Below, piece by piece: positions 1 through 5,849 of a stretch of 8,876 nt of DNA. Each line of letters opens with the position of its first letter. The first letter of the stretch is position 1. The translations under genes and the position numbers were made by a program. The DNA is taken from NCBI GenBank assembly GCA_021815245.1, contig JAKAHF010000052.1, forward strand, positions 1 through 8,876. Reading direction: 5' to 3'. The notes under the pieces were generated by a model, which did no database searches, was not told the origin of the DNA, and saw only the letters and a program-made list of their open reading frames with translations. This DNA is from Actinomycetes bacterium (GTDB lineage: Bacteria > Actinomycetota > Thermoleophilia > RBG-16-64-13).

Positions 1-1
1 T

Positions 2-1192
2 GCCTCGGCCCTGGTGCTCGATCTTCTGCCTCTGGCCTTCTTTAAGTACTACGGCTTCGTCGCCTTCAACGTGGCCGAGCTGTTCCATTGGTTTGGATTG
101 GGCGGGTCGGCGTCGCTCATGCAGGTGGCCATCCCGGTCGGCATCTCGTTCACCACCTTCCGCGGGGTCGGCTATCTGGTCGACTGCTACCGCGGCACGG
201 CTTCACGGGCATCGCTACTCGACCTCGGTCTGTTCATGTCGTTCTTTCCGTACCTCGCCGCCGGCCCCATCACGCGAACGTCGGAGTTGCTGCCGCAACT
301 CAAGGATCCGGGTTCGGTCAAAGAGGTCGATGTGACCCGGGCGCTCTATCTCATCGCTCTCGGCCTTGCGAAGAAGGTGGTCATAGGGGACTTTCTCGCG
401 CGCAGCCTGGTCGACGGTGTGTTCTCGGCTCCCGGCCAGTACTCCTCGCTCGATGTGGTGGTCGGCATCCATGCGTATGCGGTGCAGATCTACTGCGATT
501 TCAGCGGGTACTCCGACATGGCCATCGGCATCGCCCTTCTGCTCGGCTTCACACTGCCCGTGAACTTCAACAGACCGTACACAGCCACTTCGATGCGCGA
601 TTTCTGGAGACGCTGGCACATCACCCTGTCGAGTTGGCTGCGCGACTACCTCTACATCCCGCTGGGCGGCAGCAGGCGATCGGCCTTGGCCACCTACCGC
701 AACGTCGTTATCACCATGCTGCTGGCGGGGCTTTGGCACGGCGCGGGGTGGACGTTCCTCATATGGGGCGCCCTGCACGGCGCAGCACTCGCAACGGAGC
801 ACTTCTTCGCCGATCGGCGCAAGCGCCGGGGCCAGGCGGCGCCCAAACCCCGCCTGCTCGCGCTGACGGTACGCAGAGTGGCCACGCTGGAGTTCGTGGT
901 GCTCGCCTGGGTCTTCTTCAGGGCCGACAATCTCCAGGCCGCGGGTCGGGTGATAGCCGCCACCTTCACCGCGTGGACCCGGACGCCCGAGCTGGGCTGG
1001 CTCGTGATCGTGGCCGTGGCGGTCGGACTGGGCTTTCAGTATCTGCCCGCCCGGTTCACCGACTCATTGGAGAGCTTTGTGTCGCGGCGCCGGCCGGTCG
1101 TGCAGGGGCTTGTCTTCGGCGTCGTGCTTTTCGCCATCCTTGGGCTGTTCGGCGCCGAGGGTGTGAGCAACTTCATCTATGTCGGGTTCTGA
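2..1192 (+). CDS. MBOAT-family membrane O-acyltransferase (AlgI-like), 5' end missing
   Basis: This is a polytopic membrane protein of the MBOAT family. In polysaccharide systems such as AlgI, PatA and DltB, members pass acyl groups, usually acetyl, across the membrane for glycan O-acylation. The reading frame is open from base 2, so the gene starts upstream. About 396 codons are present, and full-length AlgI relatives have about 470-520 residues. The family signature RRWHITLSSWLRDYLYIPLGG begins near codon 204 (counting the first full codon as 1). The conserved catalytic His lies in LWHGAG (bases 737-739, codon 246), and a second His follows in ALHGAA (bases 776-778). Hydrophobic segments alternate through the rest to the C-terminus. 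The stop overlaps the first SGNH hydrolase gene by 14 bases, which implies co-transcription and a shared role in modifying an exported or cell-surface glycan. The family call is firm; the glycan and the acyl group cannot be read from the sequence. A GTG at base 14 is only an internal codon. Confidence 0.93.
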   Translation, partial: ASALVLDLLPLAFFKYYGFVAFNVAELFHWFGLGGSASLMQVAIPVGISFTTFRGVGYLVDCYRGTASRASLLDLGLFMSFFPYLAAGPITRTSELLPQLKDPGSVKEVDVTRALYLIALGLAKKVVIGDFLARSLVDGVFSAPGQYSSLDVVVGIHAYAVQIYCDFSGYSDMAIGIALLLGFTLPVNFNRPYTATSMRDFWRRWHITLSSWLRDYLYIPLGGSRRSALATYRNVVITMLLAGLWHGAGWTFLIWGALHGAALATEHFFADRRKRRGQAAPKPRLLALTVRRVATLEFVVLAWVFFRADNLQAAGRVIAATFTAWTRTPELGWLVIVAVAVGLGFQYLPARFTDSLESFVSRRRPVVQGLVFGVVLFAILGLFGAEGVSNFIYVGF

Positions 1193-2342
1193 CGAGACCA
1201 TGAGGCGCTTCGACATCACCCGCGGTCTCTTTGGCGGCTCCCGTCACGAGAGCGAACCTGGAGGGAGGGACGGCGCCGACCGACCCGATTCGCGGGCCAG
1301 GCGGTCGCTCGGTGTCTGGCGCACGGTGGCGGTGCTTGCCACGGCCGCTGTCGTGATGCTGCTGCTCGGTGGGCAACCGCTCGAGCGAAGCGCCGACCAC
1401 ATGGCGCCCTCCGTTTTTCGCACGGCCGCCGTCGCGGTCACCGGCGCTTTCGCCCGAGCAGGGGAGACGCTTCGCCTCGACCGACCCTGGAGGTATGTGG
1501 CCGAGGCCGCGGGGCAGACCGGCCTCCAGGAGCAACCTACCGGCGACCCGATCTCTGCGGATGATCCGCCGGTCACGACTCCGCCGTCGACTCTCCCCGC
1601 GACTCCCTCCACGACGTTGGCGGCCTCCGGATCGACGACCACAACAGTGTCGTCGACGACTACGACCATAGAGATCACGACTACCACGACTCTTCCGCTG
1701 TTCACCGAGCAGCGACCGCTGCGGGTACTGGTAGTGGGCGATTCCCTCATGACTCCCGTGGGGTTCGCGCTGATGCGCCAAGAGAAGATCCACCCCTCGA
1801 TCGAGGTCAAAGCTATCAGCAAGGCTAGCTCGGGGCTGGTGCGGCCCGACTTCTACAACTGGCCCCAGGTGCTCGGGAAGGCCGTGGCCGACTTCAGGCC
1901 GCACGTCACCGTGATGCTCTTCGGCGGCAACGAGAAGCAGGTGATGCGCTACCAAGGCCAGTCGTTCGACCCCTTCAGCGACTCCTGGAACGCCGAATAC
2001 GCGAAACGTGTGGAGCAGGTCATCGAGATCTCGACGAGCGCGGGCGCCGGTGTGGTGTGGGTAGGCATGCCGATCATGCGCAGCGGCAAGTTCTCTGAGA
2101 CGGCCCGCACGCTCAACGCGTTCTACGGCGCCGGCTGCCGCGCCCATCCTGGTGCGGACTATATAGACGGGTATGCCTTGTTCAGCGACGCCGCGGGCAA
2201 GTACTCGGCCTATCTTCCCGACTCCACGGGACAGAACCGGCTGATGCGCGCGAGCGACGGCATCCATTTCACCGAGTACGGCGGCGACCGGGTGGCCGAA
2301 GCTGTCATCGACGTACTCTTGAAGCACTACCGTTTGGAGTGA
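1179..2342 (+). CDS. membrane-anchored SGNH/GDSL hydrolase-like protein (DUF459 type), paralogue 1
   Basis: This 387-residue protein is an SGNH-fold esterase or acyltransferase candidate. It has a basic, hydrophilic N-terminus (about 1-46), one membrane segment (about 47-65), a linker ending in a Thr/Ser/Pro-rich stretch (about 130-171), and an SGNH domain to the end. Visible catalytic blocks are GDSL with Ser189, GGN with Asn251, and DGIH with Asp360 and His363. The topology predicts a short cytoplasmic N-terminus and an extracytoplasmic catalytic domain. Next to an MBOAT protein this suggests acyl transfer to, or removal from, a cell-surface glycan, as AlgX/AlgJ or PatB do. That role is inferred from context. 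ATG 1179 overlaps the upstream stop; an in-frame ATG at 1200 (MRRFD) is an alternative, and neither has a clear Shine-Dalgarno. It is closely related to the next gene, with roughly half the residues identical over the catalytic domain by eye. Confidence 0.88.
   Translation: MSGSDETMRRFDITRGLFGGSRHESEPGGRDGADRPDSRARRSLGVWRTVAVLATAAVVMLLLGGQPLERSADHMAPSVFRTAAVAVTGAFARAGETLRLDRPWRYVAEAAGQTGLQEQPTGDPISADDPPVTTPPSTLPATPSTTLAASGSTTTTVSSTTTTIEITTTTTLPLFTEQRPLRVLVVGDSLMTPVGFALMRQEKIHPSIEVKAISKASSGLVRPDFYNWPQVLGKAVADFRPHVTVMLFGGNEKQVMRYQGQSFDPFSDSWNAEYAKRVEQVIEISTSAGAGVVWVGMPIMRSGKFSETARTLNAFYGAGCRAHPGADYIDGYALFSDAAGKYSAYLPDSTGQNRLMRASDGIHFTEYGGDRVAEAVIDVLLKHYRLE
1566..1691 (+). repeat. Thr-rich low-complexity linker coding segment, paralogue 1
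   Basis: About 42 codons (residues 130-171) are dominated by Thr, with Ser and Pro, written mostly as ACG and ACC. They separate the membrane-proximal part from the SGNH domain. Such linkers are usually extended, often O-glycosylated spacers in secreted actinobacterial proteins; glycosylation here is inference. The segment ends at LPLFT, which is also where the similar segment of the next gene ends. Confidence 0.8.
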
Positions 2343-2346
2343 GACG

Positions 2347-3336
2347 GTGATCACCCGTTTTCCCCGGCGTAGTCTGCACCTGCTTCTCGCGCTCTGGGCG
2401 GCCGGTCTGGTGATCGCGCTCCTCGCGCCTCCCTCGATGGGACAGGGACACAGTGATGGTGGCGGTCGGCAGCCGATCGCCGCCAGCGTTCCTGCGACCA
2501 CGCCCACCGCCGTGCCGGCGGATACCTCGTCGACGACTACCACGACGACCGTGGCCACGACAACGACGAGCACTTCGACCACCAGCACGTCGACCACGAC
2601 CACCAGTACCACTCTGCCGCTCTTCACCGCGCAGAAGCCGCTGCGGGTGCTGGCCGTGGGCGACTCGCTGATGACCTATCCCGGCTACGCCATTGCCGAT
2701 CTGATGGACGCGTACGCCGGCCTGCGGGTGGAGTCGGTCACCAAGCAGAGTTCAGGCCTGGTCAGACGCGACTACTATGACTGGCCCAAGGTCCTTGGCC
2801 AGACGGTTCGGCGTTTTCGCCCGCACATCGTCGTCGTTCTGCTGGGAGCGAACGACCAGCAGCCCATACTCCATCAGGGGCATTCGGCCGCCCTCTTCAC
2901 CGAGGCCTGGAACGCCGAATACGCCAAGCGCATCGATGAGTTCATCCTGATAGCCACGGGAGCCGGCGCCGGCGTCGTCTGGGTGGGTCTGCCCATCATG
3001 CGCGATCCCAAGTTCTCGAAGGTCGAGGAGCAGCTCAATGCGCTCTACGCCGCCGGATGCGAAGCGCGACCCGGAGCGTTCTACATCGACGGCTATTCAC
3101 TGTTTGCCGACGAAACAGGCCGGTATGCCGCGCGGTTGGTCGACTCGTCGGGAGAAAGCCGGTTGATGAGAGCTAAGGACGGCATCCATTTCACGATGGA
3201 CGGGGCCAGGCGCATCGCAGACGAGGTACTGCGGGTGTTGTCGCGGAACTACCGATTGGAGCCCGTGCCCTCGCCGCCGTCTTCGACCGCGCCGGATGAG
3301 GCGGGGCGGTCGACTTCGGGAGCGGGTAGCGATTGA
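2347..3336 (+). CDS. SGNH/GDSL hydrolase-like exported protein (DUF459 type), paralogue 2
   Basis: This 329-residue paralogue of the preceding protein starts with GTG. A GGAG seven bases upstream (2336-2339, overlapping the previous stop codon region) supports that start. Residues about 9-28 form a signal peptide or membrane anchor after a basic MITRFPRR start. A Thr-rich linker spans about 48-89, followed by the SGNH domain. Catalytic residues are Ser107 in GDSL, Asn169 in GAN, and Asp278 and His281 in DGIH. It lacks the long cytoplasmic tail and the roughly 60-residue region between membrane segment and linker found in paralogue 1, and adds a Pro/Ser-rich C-terminal tail of about 25 residues. 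Only four bases separate the two genes, so they are almost certainly co-translated with the MBOAT gene. Both copies keep all catalytic residues, so both may be active, perhaps on different acceptors or as hydrolase and transferase. Substrates are unknown. Confidence 0.88.
   Translation: MITRFPRRSLHLLLALWAAGLVIALLAPPSMGQGHSDGGGRQPIAASVPATTPTAVPADTSSTTTTTTVATTTTSTSTTSTSTTTTSTTLPLFTAQKPLRVLAVGDSLMTYPGYAIADLMDAYAGLRVESVTKQSSGLVRRDYYDWPKVLGQTVRRFRPHIVVVLLGANDQQPILHQGHSAALFTEAWNAEYAKRIDEFILIATGAGAGVVWVGLPIMRDPKFSKVEEQLNALYAAGCEARPGAFYIDGYSLFADETGRYAARLVDSSGESRLMRAKDGIHFTMDGARRIADEVLRVLSRNYRLEPVPSPPSSTAPDEAGRSTSGAGSD
2488..2613 (+). repeat. Thr-rich low-complexity linker coding segment, paralogue 2
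   Basis: Residues about 48-89 are almost entirely Thr and Ser, encoded by degenerate ACN/TCG/AGC runs. The segment ends at LPLFT, as in paralogue 1. The nucleotide repeats are imperfect, so this is a protein-level linker and not an exact microsatellite. Length variation between strains would be expected. Confidence 0.8.
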
Positions 3337-3381
3337 CCGATGGCCGGTCCGTCGCGGCTGGTAACGCGCCCTGGCTGACAG

Positions 3382-3396
3382 GTCCGGCCGCCGGAC
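3382..3396. other. short perfect hairpin after the SGNH genes
   Basis: GTCCGG, a three-base loop, then CCGGAC forms a six-pair perfect stem in the gap between the SGNH genes and the sulfur-carrier gene. No T-run follows, so it is not a convincing intrinsic terminator. It sits just upstream of a likely -10 element and could instead be part of promoter control. Confidence 0.4.
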
Positions 3397-3400
3397 GGCA

Positions 3401-3409
3401 TGCTAGACT
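3401..3409 (+). promoter_or_regulatory. candidate extended -10 promoter for the sulfur-carrier operon
   Basis: TGC followed by TAGACT (hexamer 3404-3409) matches an extended -10 box of the housekeeping sigma type; TAGACT is a common actinobacterial -10 form. The expected start of transcription is near 3416, giving a leader of about 44 bases. No well-spaced -35 is present: the nearest, CTGACA at 3375-3380, is 23 bases away, which is too far. The promoter therefore rests on the extended -10 alone. Confidence 0.45.
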
Positions 3410-3417
3410 CTTGCGTT

Positions 3418-3436
3418 GCGCCGCGGTTCGCGGTGC
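3418..3436 (+). other. leader hairpin upstream of the sulfur-carrier gene
   Basis: GCGCCGCG, a three-base loop and CGCGGTGC pair into an eight-pair stem with one G-U. It lies between the predicted transcription start and the Shine-Dalgarno, ending ten bases before AAGG, so it would be in the mRNA leader. No riboswitch class is recognisable. Confidence 0.35.
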
Positions 3437-3459
3437 GATTATCGACAAGGTGACACGGG

Positions 3460-3690
3460 GTGATCTACGTTCGACTCTTTGCCCATCTTCCGGCGGCCTC
3501 GAGTTCAGGCACCGCCGAATTCCAGGTGGAGGCCCGCGAGGGTCTCACCGTGCGCGACGTCGTCGTCGATGCGGGCATCACTCCTGAGACTGTCTACATA
3601 GTATTGGTCAACAATGTCCGGGTCGATCTCGACGCGCCCCTCGCCGACGGCGATCGCCTGGCCCTGTTCCCGCCTGTTTCTGGCGGGTGA
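3460..3690 (+). CDS. MoaD/ThiS-family ubiquitin-like sulfur carrier protein
   Basis: This 76-residue protein has the small beta-grasp layout of MoaD and ThiS: an opening strand MIYVRLFAHL, a helix around LTVRDVVVDAG (29-39), a strand VYIVLVNN (45-52), and a DGDRLALFPPVSGG ending. The C-terminal Gly75-Gly76 is the hallmark of carriers that are adenylated by a ThiF/MoeB-type enzyme and then thiocarboxylated. Known roles of the family include molybdopterin, tungstopterin and thiamine-thiazole synthesis and some cysteine or methionine routes. The start is GTG, preceded by AAGGTG seven bases upstream. It is the first gene of a likely operon with an aminotransferase 28 bases downstream. No activating enzyme, MoaE or ThiG lies in the window, so the pathway is open. 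Confidence 0.87.
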   Translation: MIYVRLFAHLPAASSSGTAEFQVEAREGLTVRDVVVDAGITPETVYIVLVNNVRVDLDAPLADGDRLALFPPVSGG

Positions 3691-3718
3691 TGCGTCCCAT
3701 CCCTCGACGGAGGCTTTC

Positions 3719-4903
3719 ATGCCCGTAGCCAAGAAGATCGCCGAAGCAGCTCAGCACTCATCCTGGATCAGGCAGATGTTCGAAGAAGGTGCACGCCTGG
3801 CCGCCAAGCACGGCCGCGAGAACGTCTTCGACTTCACCATCGGCAACCCCAACCTCGAACCGCCGGCAGATTTCTGTGGCATTGTCGAGGAGCTGCTGCA
3901 CGAGCCCAAGACGGGCACGCATGGCTACATGTCGAATGCGGGCTACATGGACTCGCGCAAAGCCGTGGCGGCCTCGGTGACACGCGACCAGTGCGTGCCG
4001 GTGGGCGGCGAGCACGTGGTCATGACGGTCGGTGCCGGGGGCTCGCTCAACGTGATCCTCAAGGCCATCCTCGATCCGGGCGACGAAGTCATTGTCCCTT
4101 CGCCGTACTTCATGGAGTACGACGCCTATGTCGACAATCACGGCGGCGTATTGCGGCCCGTGCCCACCACGGTCGAGTTCCTGCTCGACCTCGGCGCCAT
4201 CGAAGCGGCCATGGGACCCAAAACGCGGGCGGTGCTCATCAACTCGCCCAACAACCCGACCGGGCGCGTCTACTCTGAGGAATCACTGGTGGCTCTCGCC
4301 GAGTTGTTGGAGCGGAGGTCGGCCGAGAACGGGCGCATCGTCTATCTCGTGGCCGACGAGCCCTACCGGCAGATCGTCTACGATGGAGTGCGTGTCGCGC
4401 CGGTGATGAAGGTCTACACCAATACGATCATCGCCTCGAGCTACTCGAAGGCCCTGTCGCTCGCCGGCGAGCGCATCGGCTACGTCGCGGCCAACCCGGC
4501 GATCGACGGCATCGGCATTTTGATGGACGGGCTGATCATGTCGAACCGGATTCTCGGCTTCGTCAATGCCCCGGCTCTTATGCAACGGGTCGTCGCCCGC
4601 ATGCAGGACTGTTGTGTCGATATCAGCCCCTACAGGCTCAATCGCGATACGCTCGTCGACGGACTCACAGAGGCGGGCTTCGAGGTGGTCAAGCCTGAGG
4701 GCGCGTTCTATCTCTTCCCCAAGTCGCCTGTCGCCGACGATGTGGCCTTCTGCCGAGAGATGCAGGAGTCACTCGTGCTCGTCGTCCCCGGGCGGGGATT
4801 CGGCTTGCCGGGCCACTTCCGCATGGCTTACTGCGTGGCACCCGAGGTCGTGGAGGGCGCTCTGCCGGCCTTTCGCGCGGTGGGCGAGAAGTATTTCAAG
4901 TAG
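3719..4903 (+). CDS. PLP-dependent class I/II aminotransferase (aspartate-aminotransferase-like)
   Basis: This is a 394-residue fold-type I aminotransferase transferring amino groups between an amino acid and a 2-oxoacid in the cytoplasm. Signatures in order are GAGGS in the cofactor phosphate region, PSPYFMEY, NSPNNPTG with Asn179, ADEPY with Asp213 (binds the PLP ring nitrogen) and Tyr216, SSYSKALSLAGERIGY with the Schiff-base Lys244, and GHFRMAYC with Arg368, which binds the substrate carboxylate. The length is normal. ATG 3719 is preceded by GGAGG with a five-base spacer. The frame stays open further upstream, but that part overlaps the sulfur-carrier gene and is not used. The PYFMEY, VDNHGG and DEPYR wording resembles the clostridial-type aspartate aminotransferase branch, but exact specificity is uncertain. 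It sits between a sulfur carrier and a small membrane protein, apparently in one operon. Confidence 0.93.
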   Translation: MPVAKKIAEAAQHSSWIRQMFEEGARLAAKHGRENVFDFTIGNPNLEPPADFCGIVEELLHEPKTGTHGYMSNAGYMDSRKAVAASVTRDQCVPVGGEHVVMTVGAGGSLNVILKAILDPGDEVIVPSPYFMEYDAYVDNHGGVLRPVPTTVEFLLDLGAIEAAMGPKTRAVLINSPNNPTGRVYSEESLVALAELLERRSAENGRIVYLVADEPYRQIVYDGVRVAPVMKVYTNTIIASSYSKALSLAGERIGYVAANPAIDGIGILMDGLIMSNRILGFVNAPALMQRVVARMQDCCVDISPYRLNRDTLVDGLTEAGFEVVKPEGAFYLFPKSPVADDVAFCREMQESLVLVVPGRGFGLPGHFRMAYCVAPEVVEGALPAFRAVGEKYFK

Positions 4904-4941
4904 ACCGGGCCGCCTGACGTTCGTCTGAGGGAGGCTAGGCC

Positions 4942-5289
4942 GTGGAGCAGTTGAGGCGGGTCGGCAGATACCTCGGGCTCAGCCTCGCGATGGATGGATT
5001 GACTGCCCTCGTACTCGGTGTCGTCTTTGCCGATCGGTGGGAGCCGGCGTTCTGGATCGGCATCGTCGCGGCCATCGTGCTGATCCCCGTGGGTGGCTTG
5101 TTCTGGACGGTCGGCGCCGGGTCGGCGTTGGTCAGGGCGATGATGATGGCCGGCGGTTGGATGCTGGCCCTGCTCGGTCTGCTCGGGACGTTCTGGGGAT
5201 CGGTTGTCGGCCCCCGTTGGCTCATCGCGACCCTCGCGGTCTCGTTCGTCGGGGCTGCCCTCATCGTAGCGGGGCGCGAGCGCGAGTAG
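4942..5289 (+). CDS. small four-helix membrane protein, unknown function
   Basis: I do not recognise this 115-residue protein. It is very hydrophobic, with four likely membrane helices at about 12-30, 36-57, 66-86 and 92-111, a basic N-terminus (MEQLRRVGRY) and a charged end (GRERE). No catalytic or metal-binding motif is visible. GTG 4942 is supported by GGGAGG seven bases upstream, a strong ribosome site. It follows the aminotransferase by 38 bases with no terminator between, so it is probably the last gene of that operon. It ends three bases before the convergent flavin-binding gene. Base composition resembles the neighbours, and nothing suggests recent transfer. Confidence 0.72.
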   Translation: MEQLRRVGRYLGLSLAMDGLTALVLGVVFADRWEPAFWIGIVAAIVLIPVGGLFWTVGAGSALVRAMMMAGGWMLALLGLLGTFWGSVVGPRWLIATLAVSFVGAALIVAGRERE

Positions 5290-5292
5290 TGC

Positions 5293-5796
5293 CTAGTGCC
5301 GGCTGCGGTAGCTGAGGCTCTCGATCGTCACTTCGTACACCAGGGTCTTTGCGAGCACGCCGTCGTCGAACGGATGGTCCGCCATCGTGGGATCGTACCT
5401 GGCTACGAGCACACGAAGGGCCTCGTCCTTCTCGCGGGGATCCTCGAGCAGTCTTGCCGATCCCTCTGCGACCACCGAACTGAAGGCGAAGCCATCGGAA
5501 CAGGGAGTGTTGCCCTGCACGAAGCTCTCTCTGGTGGACGCGGTTACGCAGACGCGCGGGTTGGCAGCGAGTGCGACCGACTTTCTGCCGCGGCCGGTGT
5601 GGAAGACTAGCCGTCCATGAGGCCCGGGCGAACTGATGTGAACGAAGTTGAGGGGCACGACGTAGGGGCGCCGGCCTTCGTCGACCGCGAAGGAGGCGAA
5701 GGACGCCTGCCGCAGCACTTCTACCGCTTTGACGCAGTCTTCTTCGCTGATATCGGTTGACGCGTGGCCAAGGGTCTCATCCGCCATGGCTACCAC
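5293..5796 (-). CDS. pyridoxamine 5'-phosphate oxidase-fold flavin-binding protein (NimA-like)
   Basis: This 167-residue protein has the split-barrel fold of the PNPOx/NimA family, whose members bind FMN, F420 or haem and usually carry out small-molecule redox. Matching features are an N-terminal helix, PYVVPLNFVH (44-53), GRLVFHTGRGRKS (61-73), then ANPRVCVTAS (78-87), SSVVAEGSARLLED (106-119), and a C-terminal strand TLVYEVTIESL. The length is typical of this group and shorter than true PdxH. The chosen start is GTG 5796, with GAGGT five bases upstream; ATG at 5787 (MADE) is the alternative. It faces away from the phosphoglycerate mutase gene and converges on the small membrane-protein gene. 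Substrate and cofactor are not readable. A role in PLP metabolism beside the aminotransferase would be guesswork. Confidence 0.85.
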   Translation of the reverse strand: MVAMADETLGHASTDISEEDCVKAVEVLRQASFASFAVDEGRRPYVVPLNFVHISSPGPHGRLVFHTGRGRKSVALAANPRVCVTASTRESFVQGNTPCSDGFAFSSVVAEGSARLLEDPREKDEALRVLVARYDPTMADHPFDDGVLAKTLVYEVTIESLSYRSRH

Positions 5797-5835
5797 TTTC
5801 GACCTCGTCGTTTCGGAACGAACGATAGCGCATAT

Positions 5836-5848
5836 GGTTCAATGAACC
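5836..5848. promoter_or_regulatory. perfect 13-base palindrome at the phosphoglycerate mutase start
   Basis: GGTTCA-A-TGAACC is a perfect inverted repeat ending one base before ATG 5850, inside the 53-base gap between two divergent genes. It could be a repressor operator. No Shine-Dalgarno is visible before this ATG, so the palindrome occupies the place where one would be. The short arms leave chance as a real alternative. Confidence 0.4.
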
Positions 5849-5849
5849 C

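Noticed and set aside
2530..2613. ACG/ACC-rich tract considered as a DNA satellite or CRISPR-like repeat
   Set aside because: There is no fixed repeat unit or spacers, and it is in frame and encodes the Thr-rich linker.
1173..2627. A 484-codon open frame on the minus strand opposite both SGNH genes
   Set aside because: Its protein is low-complexity, rich in Val runs and Arg. The Val runs are the reverse of the Thr-rich linkers. It has no recognisable domain, and the plus-strand genes have intact catalytic motifs. It is an antisense shadow of GC-rich coding DNA.
3375..3409. CTGACA paired with TAGACT as a full -35/-10 promoter
   Set aside because: The 23-base spacing is too long for a sigma-70-type promoter; only the extended -10 was kept.
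3614..3718. A longer N-terminus for the aminotransferase starting inside the sulfur-carrier gene
   Set aside because: The extra 35 residues lie over the sulfur-carrier C-terminus in another frame and resemble no aminotransferase. ATG 3719 has a strong GGAGG five bases upstream.
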